This document shows positions 5,316-13,136 of a DNA stretch of 23,298 bases, in pieces. A program made the translations under genes and the position numbers. Position 1 is the first letter of the stretch, and every line of letters begins with the position of its first letter. The notes under the pieces were generated by a model. The model ran no database searches, had not been told where the DNA came from, and saw only the letters and a list, made by a program, of their open reading frames with translations. The stretch comes from DATFGK01 sp046712825 (GTDB taxonomy: Bacteria; Actinomycetota; AC-67), in the NCBI GenBank assembly GCA_046712825.1, contig JBKKCR010000058.1:1-23298 (forward strand). Direction: 5' to 3'.

Positions 5316-7627
5316 CAGGTCGTTCCGAAGCCGAGATTCCGTTCCAACCCCGCGACGTCCGAGAGGTGGACCAGGCCCGGCAGGTCGCCTGTTTCGGCGA
5401 GCGTGTCGACGTCCGGGGGAAGCAGCGTCAGACAGGCGCCCGCCCGCACGAAGAGCGGGATCCGGTCCAGCGGCGCGTCCACGGTGATGACCCGTCCCCC
5501 GGCAAGCGTCGGAGCGCCCGGCACGGCGTCGAAACGGCCGGTCGCCTCGTCGTAGGCCGTGGCGCTCCAGAAGTCGATCCAGTCGCCCGGCGGAAGGTAG
5601 AGCGTGCGCGTGGTCGCGCCCTCCTCGACGACCGGCGCGACGAGCAGGTCGGGCCCGAAAAGGAACTCGTACTCCGCCTCCGGCGCGTACACGCCCGGAT
5701 CGCTCGGATAGGCGAGCGCGAGGTGACGGGTGATCGGCATCCCGGTTTCCCGGTATTCCTCAGCGGCGGACCAGATGTACGGGAAGAGCTGCGTCCTGAG
5801 CTTGGCGAACTTCCGCCAGATCGGACGCACGGCGTCGTCCCAGACTTGCGCCCGAACCGAATCGTCGAAGGGGCGTGGGTATCCGTTCGATTGCGTGCGC
5901 ATGATGCCGTTGAACGCGCCGAATTCGAGCCAGCGGATCAGGAGCTCCTCGCCGGTCTGTCCTTCCGTGAACAAGGCGTGGAACCCGCCGATATCGGTTC
6001 CCCAGTAGCCGATACCGGATAGGCCCATCGACAACGCCTGGCTGACGGCTGCACCGAGGCCGTCGGACTTCGACCAATCCGTCGTCGGGTCGCCACCCCA
6101 GACGATCCGCGCGTACGGCGCCGTCCCCGTGTAGCCGCAACGCACGAACTGCGCGAAGTCGAGGCCACGCGCGACGCTCGTCAGCTCGTGGCTGGAGCGG
6201 TGGTAGGCCGTGCAGTACTCGTTGTGCGCGGCCAGCCCGCTCCGGCCGTCTGCCATCACCGCGTCCGGCGGAACGTACTCCCCGAAGTCTTCCATCCAGC
6301 CGTCGTACCCGTCGTCGAGCGCCGTCGAGATCAAGCCCTGCCACCACGCCTTCGCTTCCGGGTTCGTGAAGTCGACGACGGCGGACCACGGTGACTCGGG
6401 GTTGAGGTTCTGCGCGAGATAGGGGATCGGATAGGTCGTGCCCAGCCGTGTCTTTACGAAGTAGCCGTTGCGATCACCCTCCTGGTACGCGCCGCCGGGG
6501 TGGTTCTGACACACGAACGAGTTGACATAGGTCGTGATCATGTAGCCCTGAGCGTGATACGCGTCCACCTGCTCGCGCTGGGCGTCGGGATCGGCGAGAT
6601 GGGCACCGCACGGCAGGTAGTGCGTGTACGTCTGCGCGACCGTCACCGGGACGTCCCACGAGCGCCAGCCGGAGAGGAGCTGCTCGCGGAACTCCGTGGA
6701 GCCGGTCGGCTGGTACCAGGGTCCGAAGAACCACGGCGCGGGATCGGGCTGCAGGCCCGTCGCGGCGCCGAAGCGACGGATCGTGTCGGCGGGGGTGGGC
6801 CCGGCGAAGACCCGAGCGTGGAAGGCGGGCTCCTGCGTCTCGACGTTCCACGCGTCGTCCCGATCCGTACCCAACCGGAACCGGTTCGGGTACGTGGAAT
6901 CGAGCAGGAACCCGTAGCCGCGGCTCGACACCAGCCACGGCATCGAGAAGTTCGTTCCGGGGAACGGCGGCGGGCCCTGGAAGCGCTCGCCCACGATCGG
7001 GTCGAGCTCCTCGTGGAACGCGCCGGAGGAGAACGGTCCTTCTTCGTTCCAGGATTCAACCGCGCGGCCGGTTTGATCGGCTCCGTCGGATCGCTCGCCG
7101 AAGCCGAGGAACCGCTCGCCGGGCTCGGAAGCGAACGACCAGCCCGTTGCCGACACGCCGGCCGTTCGGTCGAGCGTCGCCGCGATCGAAACGACGCCTT
7201 CGCCTGCCGGCGCGACGACCACGCGGAACACGCGCCCGAGCGGATCGTCGGTCTCGACCTCGAGCGTCAACGCGTCGCCGTCGAAGCCGTGGATCGCCGC
7301 CTTCGTCGCGTGGAACCAGTGGAGCGGCACGGCAGCGAAGACGCCGTAGCCGAGCTCCGGCGGCTGGGCCTGCGCGCGGACGTCGACCGCGAAAGCGAGC
7401 GTGCCGTACCGCGCCGAAGGATCGGCAGGGGAGAGGGGGCTTCCGGTCAGCCCGGCGAGCGGCGTCGCGCCGGGTTGCTCGAACGAGATCCGGAAGGGGT
7501 CCAATCCCACGACGGCCGTCAGTGCGCCGCTCTGGACCAGCATCTCGGTCGGAGGTCCCGCGGTGACGGGATAGGTTGCGGCGGCCGCCGCCAGCAGCAA
7601 CGAGGCGACCACCTTTTTCGAGATCAT
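5312..7627 (-). CDS. Exported glycoside hydrolase family 31 enzyme (alpha-glycosidase)
   Basis: This 771-residue protein starts with a signal peptide (MISKKVVASLLLAAAAATYPVTAG, positive residues then a hydrophobic run, no lipobox), so it probably acts outside the membrane. An N-terminal beta domain (about 30-280) carries the FLGFGERSD motif. The GH31 barrel (about 290-620) has the nucleophile motif WMEDFGE with Asp447, and the probable acid/base Asp513 in WGGDPTTDW. C-terminal beta domains follow. The core RCGYTG...WGGDPTTDWS...SDGLGA is closer to the YihQ-like branch of GH31 than to classic alpha-glucosidases. The Arg/Trp pair that binds sulfoquinovose in YihQ is not evident; YTHYLPCGAH occupies that area. 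The substrate is therefore open: alpha-glucoside, alpha-xyloside or another. It follows an MFS gene by 39 bases in a probable two-gene operon. No clear ribosome binding site was found. Confidence 0.5.
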   Translation of the reverse strand: MISKKVVASLLLAAAAATYPVTAGPPTEMLVQSGALTAVVGLDPFRISFEQPGATPLAGLTGSPLSPADPSARYGTLAFAVDVRAQAQPPELGYGVFAAVPLHWFHATKAAIHGFDGDALTLEVETDDPLGRVFRVVVAPAGEGVVSIAATLDRTAGVSATGWSFASEPGERFLGFGERSDGADQTGRAVESWNEEGPFSSGAFHEELDPIVGERFQGPPPFPGTNFSMPWLVSSRGYGFLLDSTYPNRFRLGTDRDDAWNVETQEPAFHARVFAGPTPADTIRRFGAATGLQPDPAPWFFGPWYQPTGSTEFREQLLSGWRSWDVPVTVAQTYTHYLPCGAHLADPDAQREQVDAYHAQGYMITTYVNSFVCQNHPGGAYQEGDRNGYFVKTRLGTTYPIPYLAQNLNPESPWSAVVDFTNPEAKAWWQGLISTALDDGYDGWMEDFGEYVPPDAVMADGRSGLAAHNEYCTAYHRSSHELTSVARGLDFAQFVRCGYTGTAPYARIVWGGDPTTDWSKSDGLGAAVSQALSMGLSGIGYWGTDIGGFHALFTEGQTGEELLIRWLEFGAFNGIMRTQSNGYPRPFDDSVRAQVWDDAVRPIWRKFAKLRTQLFPYIWSAAEEYRETGMPITRHLALAYPSDPGVYAPEAEYEFLFGPDLLVAPVVEEGATTRTLYLPPGDWIDFWSATAYDEATGRFDAVPGAPTLAGGRVITVDAPLDRIPLFVRAGACLTLLPPDVDTLAETGDLPGLVHLSDVAGLERNLGFGTTC

Positions 7628-7666
7628 GGTGCTCGTGATTCGGCAGCCCCTAGGACGAATCCTGGT

Positions 7667-8878
7667 TCAGCCGCCGATCGGGGGCGGCGGCGCCGGTTCC
7701 GGCTGGGCCGCCGCCGGGGGGAGCTCGCGGACGCGCAGGCGGAGGAGCAAGAAGCCGGCCGCGGAGATGACTGCGGAGACCACAAACGTTCCTCGATATC
7801 CGATGGTGTGCGCGACGGGCCCGAGCGAGATCGCGCCGAGGCCGAAGGCAAGGTCGAAGAACGCGGAATAGGTTCCGACGACGGCGCCGCGCTCCCACGC
7901 CGGAGCGCCGCGGACCGCGAGCGTCATCAGCGCCGGGAACCCGAACGCCTGGCCTATACCGAACACGAACGCACCCAGGTAGAGGCCCAGCGGCGAGCCC
8001 CACACGCTCATCACGATCATCCCGGCTGCGACGGTGGTCGTGGCGATCGTCGCAGCGCGCTTCGGCCCGAGAACGTCGGGGATGCGCGCGCCGAAGAAAC
8101 GGATCAGCAAGATCGTGAACGAGTACGTGAAGAACACGTACCGCGAGCCGTCCATGCCGAGCTCCAAGGCGTAAAGCGATACGAAGGAGCTGAACGCCGC
8201 GAACGCCCACACGGTTGAAGCGAGAACGAGCCCGGGCAGCAGGGCGGCCGGATGCACGAGCCTCGCGGGATCGGCGGTCGCAGCACCTTCAGGCCGGGCA
8301 TCCCGCACGCGTATCGCCAGGATCGACGCGAGGAAGCCGAACGCCGCCGCCGGCCACCAGACCAGACCGAAGTTGCTGCCGTCGAGGAGCGTCTCGCCCA
8401 GGACGGGTCCGAAAGAGATGCCGGCGTACAAGGAAAGCGTGAAGAACGAGACCGCCTCGCCGCGTCGTTCGTCCGGCGCGAGATCGTTGACGGCGCTTGC
8501 CGCGCCCACGAAGAACATCGCTTCGCCGATTCCGGCGATCAGCCGCAGCACGACCAGCAAGGCGATCGTATCGACGAGGTTGTACGCGGCCACCGTGACA
8601 GCGACGATCGCCGCCCCGCCGACGATCAGCGGTCGCCTGCCGCGCCGGTCGCCGAAGCGTCCGACGAAAGGCCGCATCAACACGGCCGTCAGGCTGAAGA
8701 TGCCGGCGTTCACGCCGACGGCGACATCGCTGCCCCCGAGCGGTCCCTCCACGAACCGGGGCACGACCGGCAACAGCATCCCGACACAGAGGAAATACCC
8801 GAGCGTCGACAGCAGGACGAGCAGGAACGGGCGCGTGACGAGGCTCGGCCGTCGTTCGCGAGCATCCCCCGAGGTCAC
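7667..8878 (-). CDS. MFS transporter, probable drug or solute exporter
   Basis: This 403-residue protein has about 12 hydrophobic segments and the MFS signature between the second and third (RPFVGRFGDRRGRRP). A central loop around residues 190-215 separates the two six-helix halves. It ends with a Pro/Ala-rich tail (PPAAAQPEPAPPPPIGG). The sequence most resembles drug:H+ antiporters, but sugar or metabolite transport cannot be excluded, especially with a GH31 glycosidase 39 bases downstream on the same strand. The GTG start at 8876-8878 has no ribosome binding site, but TACAGT lies 6 bases before it, suggesting a leaderless transcript. It is divergent from ppdK across 72 bases. Confidence 0.5.
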   Translation of the reverse strand: MTSGDARERRPSLVTRPFLLVLLSTLGYFLCVGMLLPVVPRFVEGPLGGSDVAVGVNAGIFSLTAVLMRPFVGRFGDRRGRRPLIVGGAAIVAVTVAAYNLVDTIALLVVLRLIAGIGEAMFFVGAASAVNDLAPDERRGEAVSFFTLSLYAGISFGPVLGETLLDGSNFGLVWWPAAAFGFLASILAIRVRDARPEGAATADPARLVHPAALLPGLVLASTVWAFAAFSSFVSLYALELGMDGSRYVFFTYSFTILLIRFFGARIPDVLGPKRAATIATTTVAAGMIVMSVWGSPLGLYLGAFVFGIGQAFGFPALMTLAVRGAPAWERGAVVGTYSAFFDLAFGLGAISLGPVAHTIGYRGTFVVSAVISAAGFLLLRLRVRELPPAAAQPEPAPPPPIGG

Positions 8879-8884
8879 GGGCGG

Positions 8885-8890
8885 ACTGTA
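8885..8890 (-). promoter_or_regulatory. Candidate -10 element of a leaderless MFS transcript
   Basis: On the minus strand TACAGT ends 6 bases before the GTG start at 8878. A partial -35 match (TTCGCA on the minus strand, 8909-8914) lies 18 bases further upstream. The spacing is identical to that at the Nudix and uracil-DNA glycosylase genes. Confidence 0.5.
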
Positions 8891-8950
8891 CGCAAGGTGT
8901 GCGTGCTGTGCGAAACTGCTCGCTCCAGGTTGTTAGGAAGGGTGATACCC

Positions 8951-11707
8951 GTGCCGGCCAAGAAAAAGACCACGACCGCCAAGAAGAAGACGACCCCAGG
9001 GAAGCCGAGGATCCGTAAGTGGGTCTACGACTTCTCCGAGGGCAACAAGGACCTCAAGGACCTCCTCGGAGGCAAGGGCGCCAACCTCGCCGAGATGACG
9101 AGGCTCGGGTTGCCCGTCCCGCCGGGGTTCACGATCACCACCGAAGCCTGCAACGCCTACCGCAAGGGCGGTCGGACGTTCCCGCCGGGGCTCACCGATC
9201 AGATCGCGAAACAGCTCCGCAAGCTCGAGGACCGCATGGGTCGCCGCCTCGGCGACCCGCACGACCCGCTGCTGGTATCGGTCCGCTCCGGCGCGAAGTT
9301 CTCGATGCCGGGGATGATGGACACCGTCCTCAACGTCGGCCTCAACGACGAGAGCGTCGAAGGCCTCGCGAAGCAGACCGGTGACGACCGGTTCGCGTGG
9401 GACTCGTACCGGCGCCTGTGTCAGATGTTCGGCAAGACCGTGATGGACGTCGACGGCGAGCGTTTCGAGCACGCGCTCGAGGAGTCCAAGCGTGGCGCCG
9501 GCACCCGAGAGGACACCGGCTTGAGCGCGGATCATCTCCGCGACCTCGTGGCCGAGTTCAAGTCCATCATCCGCAAGGAGACCGGCCGCGAGTTCCCGCA
9601 GGATCCGATCGAGCAGCTCCATATGGCCGTAGAGGCCGTCTTCGGTTCGTGGGACAACAAGCGCGCGCAGGACTACCGGCGCAAGAACAAGATCTCCGAC
9701 GACCTCGGGACAGCCGTGAACATCCAGACGATGGTGTTCGGGAACCGCGGCGAGGACTCGGGAACCGGCGTGGTGTTCACCCGCGACCCCGCGACCGGCG
9801 AGAAGGTTCCCACCGGCGACTACCTGTCGAACGCCCAGGGCGAAGACGTCGTTGCCGGGATCCGCAACACACTCCCGGTCAAGGAGATGGCGAAGATCCA
9901 ACCGAAGGCTTGGGGTGAGCTGGTCAAGAACCTGAACCGCCTCGAGCGCCACTACAAGGACATGTGCGACGTCGAGTTCACCGTCGAGCAAGGTGTTCTG
10001 TGGATGCTCCAGACCCGCATCGGGAAGCGCACCGCGCAGGCGGAGTGGATCATCGCGTTCGACATGGTCGCAGAGAAGCTGGTCGCCGAGGCGACCGGTC
10101 TGCTCCGTCTGACGCCGAACCGGCTCGATGAGCTCTTCAAGCCGGTGATCGAGCGAAGCGCGCAGCAGAAAGCCAAGCCGATCGCGCGAGGTCTCGCGGC
10201 CTCGCCGGGCGCCGCCGTCGGCCAGGTCGTGTTCTCGGCCGACGACGCGCAGGAGTGGGCGCAGGAGGGCAAGAAGGTCATCCTGTCCCGCCGCGAGACG
10301 ACCCCGGACGACTACCACGGCATGATCGCCGCTCAGGGGATCCTCACGTCGGCCGGCGGTACGAACTCGCACGCGGCCGTCGTGGCGCGCGGCGAAGGGA
10401 TCCCGGCGGTCTGCGGCGCCGACGCCATCCGGATCGACCGTGACGCGAAACGGTTCACCGTCGGCGGCGTCACCATCAAAGAGGGGGACTGGATCACGAT
10501 CGACGGCACCGAGGGGACCGTCTACGCCGAGCAGCTCCCGCTCGAGCCGAGCCTGTTGGAACGGGCGCTCGACGGTGACGCCAAGGCCCGGGCGTCGAAG
10601 CTGTGGAAGGCGTACCAGCGTTTCATGGCTCGTGCGGACAAGGCGCGGCGGATGCGGGTGCGGGCGAACGCCGACACGCCGGATCAGTCGACGAACGCGC
10701 GCCGCCGCGGCGCGGAGGGGATCGGTTTGTGTCGCACCGAGCACATGTTCCTCGGCGAGGAGCGCGTCGCGGCCGTCCGTCGCATGATCCTCGCGCACAC
10801 CCCCGAGGACGAGCAGACCGCGTACGACGAGCTCCTGCCGCTCCAGCGCGAGGACTTCGTCGGGATCTTCCGCGCGATGGACGGCCTTCCGGTCACCGTC
10901 CGGCTGCTCGACCCGCCGCTGCACGAGTTCCTCCCGGACCGGACCCAGCTCGCCGTCGAGGTCGCCGTGGCCGAAACAACCGGCGACACCGACGGGATCG
11001 AGGAGATGAAGGAGATGCTCGCCGCGGTGAGTCAGATGCACGAGACGAACCCGATGCTCGGGCTGCGCGGCGTCCGGCTCGGGATCCTCAAGCCCGGGTT
11101 GTATGCGATGCAGGTGCGGGCGATCGTCGAGGCCGCGTGCCGGGTCAAAGCGGAAGGCCGCAAGCCGGTCGTCGAGATCATGATCCCGCTCGTCGCGACC
11201 CGTGAGGAGCTGGCGCAGATGCGGGAGGAGCTCGAGCCGGTCGCGCAGCAGGCGATGGAGGCAGCGGGGCAGAAGATCGATCTGCTCTTCGGGACGATGA
11301 TCGAGGTTCCACGCGCGGCCGTGACCGCCGACGAGGTCGCCGAGGTGGCCGACTTCTTCTCGTTCGGAACGAACGATCTCACCCAGATGGCCTTCGGATT
11401 CTCGCGTGACGACATCGGCAAGTTCCTCGCTCAGTACGAGGAGCGCAAGCTCGTCCCGGCCAACCCATTCGTCACCATCGATGCGGGCGTCGGCAAGCTC
11501 ATGCAGATGGCCGTCGACGCCGGCCGCAAGACCAACCCCGACATGCACTTCGGCATCTGCGGCGAGCACGGCGGCGAGGACGCCTCGGTGAAGTTCTGTC
11601 ATCAGATCGGGCTGGATTACGTGTCCTGCTCGCCGTTCCGGATCCCGACCGCCCGGCTCGCCGCCGGGCAGGCGGTCCTCGGCTCGGCCGAATCCGCATC
11701 CAAGTAG
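8951..11707 (+). CDS. ppdK: Pyruvate, phosphate dikinase
   Basis: This enzyme interconverts pyruvate, ATP and phosphate with phosphoenolpyruvate, AMP and pyrophosphate. All three parts are present in 918 residues. The N-terminal ATP-grasp domain begins KWVYDFSEGNKDLKDLLGGKGANLAEM (from residue 23). The swivelling phosphohistidine domain has catalytic His474 in GGTNSHAAVVARGEG. The C-terminal PEP-binding barrel has Cys870 in FGICGEHGGE and ends SCSPFRIPTARLAA. The start is GTG 8951, with AGGAAGG about 9 bases upstream. A lysine/threonine-rich tail of about 22 residues (PAKKKTTTAKKKTTPGK) precedes the normal N-terminus, and no later start is available. At the position two before the catalytic His, where many PPDKs have a regulatory Thr, this protein has Asn472. 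Confidence 0.5.
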   Translation: MPAKKKTTTAKKKTTPGKPRIRKWVYDFSEGNKDLKDLLGGKGANLAEMTRLGLPVPPGFTITTEACNAYRKGGRTFPPGLTDQIAKQLRKLEDRMGRRLGDPHDPLLVSVRSGAKFSMPGMMDTVLNVGLNDESVEGLAKQTGDDRFAWDSYRRLCQMFGKTVMDVDGERFEHALEESKRGAGTREDTGLSADHLRDLVAEFKSIIRKETGREFPQDPIEQLHMAVEAVFGSWDNKRAQDYRRKNKISDDLGTAVNIQTMVFGNRGEDSGTGVVFTRDPATGEKVPTGDYLSNAQGEDVVAGIRNTLPVKEMAKIQPKAWGELVKNLNRLERHYKDMCDVEFTVEQGVLWMLQTRIGKRTAQAEWIIAFDMVAEKLVAEATGLLRLTPNRLDELFKPVIERSAQQKAKPIARGLAASPGAAVGQVVFSADDAQEWAQEGKKVILSRRETTPDDYHGMIAAQGILTSAGGTNSHAAVVARGEGIPAVCGADAIRIDRDAKRFTVGGVTIKEGDWITIDGTEGTVYAEQLPLEPSLLERALDGDAKARASKLWKAYQRFMARADKARRMRVRANADTPDQSTNARRRGAEGIGLCRTEHMFLGEERVAAVRRMILAHTPEDEQTAYDELLPLQREDFVGIFRAMDGLPVTVRLLDPPLHEFLPDRTQLAVEVAVAETTGDTDGIEEMKEMLAAVSQMHETNPMLGLRGVRLGILKPGLYAMQVRAIVEAACRVKAEGRKPVVEIMIPLVATREELAQMREELEPVAQQAMEAAGQKIDLLFGTMIEVPRAAVTADEVAEVADFFSFGTNDLTQMAFGFSRDDIGKFLAQYEERKLVPANPFVTIDAGVGKLMQMAVDAGRKTNPDMHFGICGEHGGEDASVKFCHQIGLDYVSCSPFRIPTARLAAGQAVLGSAESASK

Positions 11708-11751
11708 GACCTCACAGTCCCAGAGATAGGCCGGATGTACTAGGCGATGCC

Positions 11752-11780
11752 GCACGCGCGGCTCGTTTCTCCGCGCGGGC
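11752..11780 (+). terminator. GC-rich hairpin after ppdK, possible terminator
   Basis: CGCGCGG (11755-11761) pairs with CCGCGCG (11771-11777) around the loop CTCGTTTCT, extended by two more pairs after one mismatch. It is 45 bases after the ppdK stop and 72 bases before the next start. There is no T-tract. A second short palindrome, CGGACGTCCG, lies at 11793-11802. Confidence 0.5.
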
Positions 11781-11851
11781 ATCAAGGCGAATCGGACGTC
11801 CGCCGATGTTCAACCGTACCCCCTGACGCCGTCGCCGCAGGAGAGGGAACC

Positions 11852-13126
11852 ATGAGACGCTCGAGCGAGAGGTTCCAGTCCCTGCGCGCCCTCAACCGCT
11901 CACGCGACTTCCGCACCCTTTGCGCGAGCCAGGCGCTCGCCGGGCTGGGCGAGTGGCTCGCCACGCTGGCGCTGATCGCCCTGGTCTGGGACCGGACCCA
12001 CTCGGCCATCGCCTCGGGTGTCGTGCTCGCTTTTCGGATCCTTCCGGCGGCGCTGCTCGGCTCCTGGCTGGGCTCGCTGGTCGACCGTCTCGACCGCAAG
12101 CGGGTCCTCGTCGCGTGCAACGCCGGCCGTGCGGTCGTCTACGGCGCGCTGCCGCTCTTCGGCGGGCTCGCGCCGGTGCTCGCGCTTGCGCTCCTCGCCG
12201 AGGTCGCCACGATCGCCTACATGTCGGCGCGCGACGCGACGTTGCCGCGGCTGATCCCCAAGGAGCATCTCCCGATGGCGAACGCGATCTCGATGGCGTC
12301 CGCGTACGGCGCGATGCCGATCGGGTCCGGCCTCTTCGCGTTGGTCACGTGGCTCCGACCCGGCGTCGCGTTCCCGATGTTCCTCGCCTCGGTCATCGTC
12401 GGCTTCGCCACCGTCAGCATCGGCCGGTTGAACGCCGGCGCGGAAACCTCGCAGGAAGTCGGCTCCACCGGCGCCAAGGCCGAGAAGTCATCGTTCCTCG
12501 ACGGCGTTCGCGCGATCCGCGCCCTGCTCGCCGCGGATCCGGTTCTGAAGCGCGTCGCGATCGGGGCGGCGGTCGCCGCGACCGGCGGCGGAGCGGTCCT
12601 CACCCTCGGGCTGGCCTACGTGCGCGGGACGCTTCGCGCCGGGCCCGGCGCGTACGGCGGGCTGCTCACGGCCTTCTGCGCGGGCGTCGTGGTCGGCGTC
12701 GTCGGGCTGCAGCGGAACCGAGCGCATCTCACCAAGCTTTTCCACCTCGGCGTCGCGGCCATGGGAGGCATCCTGCTGATCATGGCGCTCTTCCCCTCGA
12801 CGCCGGTCGGTTTCGGCATGGGCTTCGTCTTCGGCGGCGCGTTCGTGGCGACGTTCCTCGGCGGGATCACGATCCTGCAAGAGCGCGTTCACGACTCGCT
12901 CCGCGGACGCGCGTTCGCGCTGGCTCACTCGGGCTTGCGGGTGAGCGCGGTCACCCTCGGCATCCTCGCCGCGTGGGGCGCGAAGCTGCTCGGCTCGCAA
13001 CAGCGCGTCTTCGGCACCTTCCGCCTGGACGGCACCCAGATCGTGTTCATGGCGGCCGGGCTGTTCCTGCTCGTCGGCGCGGCCTTCCTGCTGCGCCCGG
13101 TAACCGCCCGCCCGGTCGCCGCCTAA
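11852..13126 (+). CDS. MFS transporter (MFS_3 / macrolide-efflux-like)
   Basis: This 424-residue protein has about 12 hydrophobic segments and the loop 2-3 signature in a shortened form (GSLVDRLDRKRVLVA). Features such as LGEWLATLALIALVWDRTHS near the N-terminus, RDATLPRLIPKEHLPMANAI in the middle, and the NPD-like loop around LQERVHDSLRGRAFA in the second half are typical of the Mef/enterobactin-exporter-like MFS group. Transported compounds could be drugs or siderophores; nothing nearby decides this. ATG 11852 is chosen because GGAGAGG lies about 5 bases upstream; an upstream in-frame start at 11747 would add 35 polar residues. It converges on the large surface protein with only 10 bases between the stops. 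Confidence 0.5.
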   Translation: MRRSSERFQSLRALNRSRDFRTLCASQALAGLGEWLATLALIALVWDRTHSAIASGVVLAFRILPAALLGSWLGSLVDRLDRKRVLVACNAGRAVVYGALPLFGGLAPVLALALLAEVATIAYMSARDATLPRLIPKEHLPMANAISMASAYGAMPIGSGLFALVTWLRPGVAFPMFLASVIVGFATVSIGRLNAGAETSQEVGSTGAKAEKSSFLDGVRAIRALLAADPVLKRVAIGAAVAATGGGAVLTLGLAYVRGTLRAGPGAYGGLLTAFCAGVVVGVVGLQRNRAHLTKLFHLGVAAMGGILLIMALFPSTPVGFGMGFVFGGAFVATFLGGITILQERVHDSLRGRAFALAHSGLRVSAVTLGILAAWGAKLLGSQQRVFGTFRLDGTQIVFMAAGLFLLVGAAFLLRPVTARPVAA

Positions 13127-13136
13127 CCGCAGACGC

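Noticed and set aside
5425..5433. Second copy of the CGTCAGACA edge motif of the 34-bp palindrome
   Set aside because: It lies inside the GH31 coding sequence without the palindrome arms, so it is most likely chance.
5312..7627. Assignment of the GH31 enzyme as a sulfoquinovosidase
   Set aside because: The catalytic core is similar, but the substrate-binding Arg/Trp pair is not evident and no sulfosugar pathway genes are nearby.
6500..8218. 572-codon open frame on the plus strand across the GH31 and MFS genes
   Set aside because: It spans two clear minus-strand genes and their intergenic gap, has no family resemblance and is Arg/Glu-rich shadow sequence.
8933..11785. Very long open frame on the minus strand opposite ppdK
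   Set aside because: It is the antisense shadow of a well-conserved gene in GC-rich DNA: rich in Arg, Asp, Leu and His with no domain, and ppdK on the plus strand has full family motifs.
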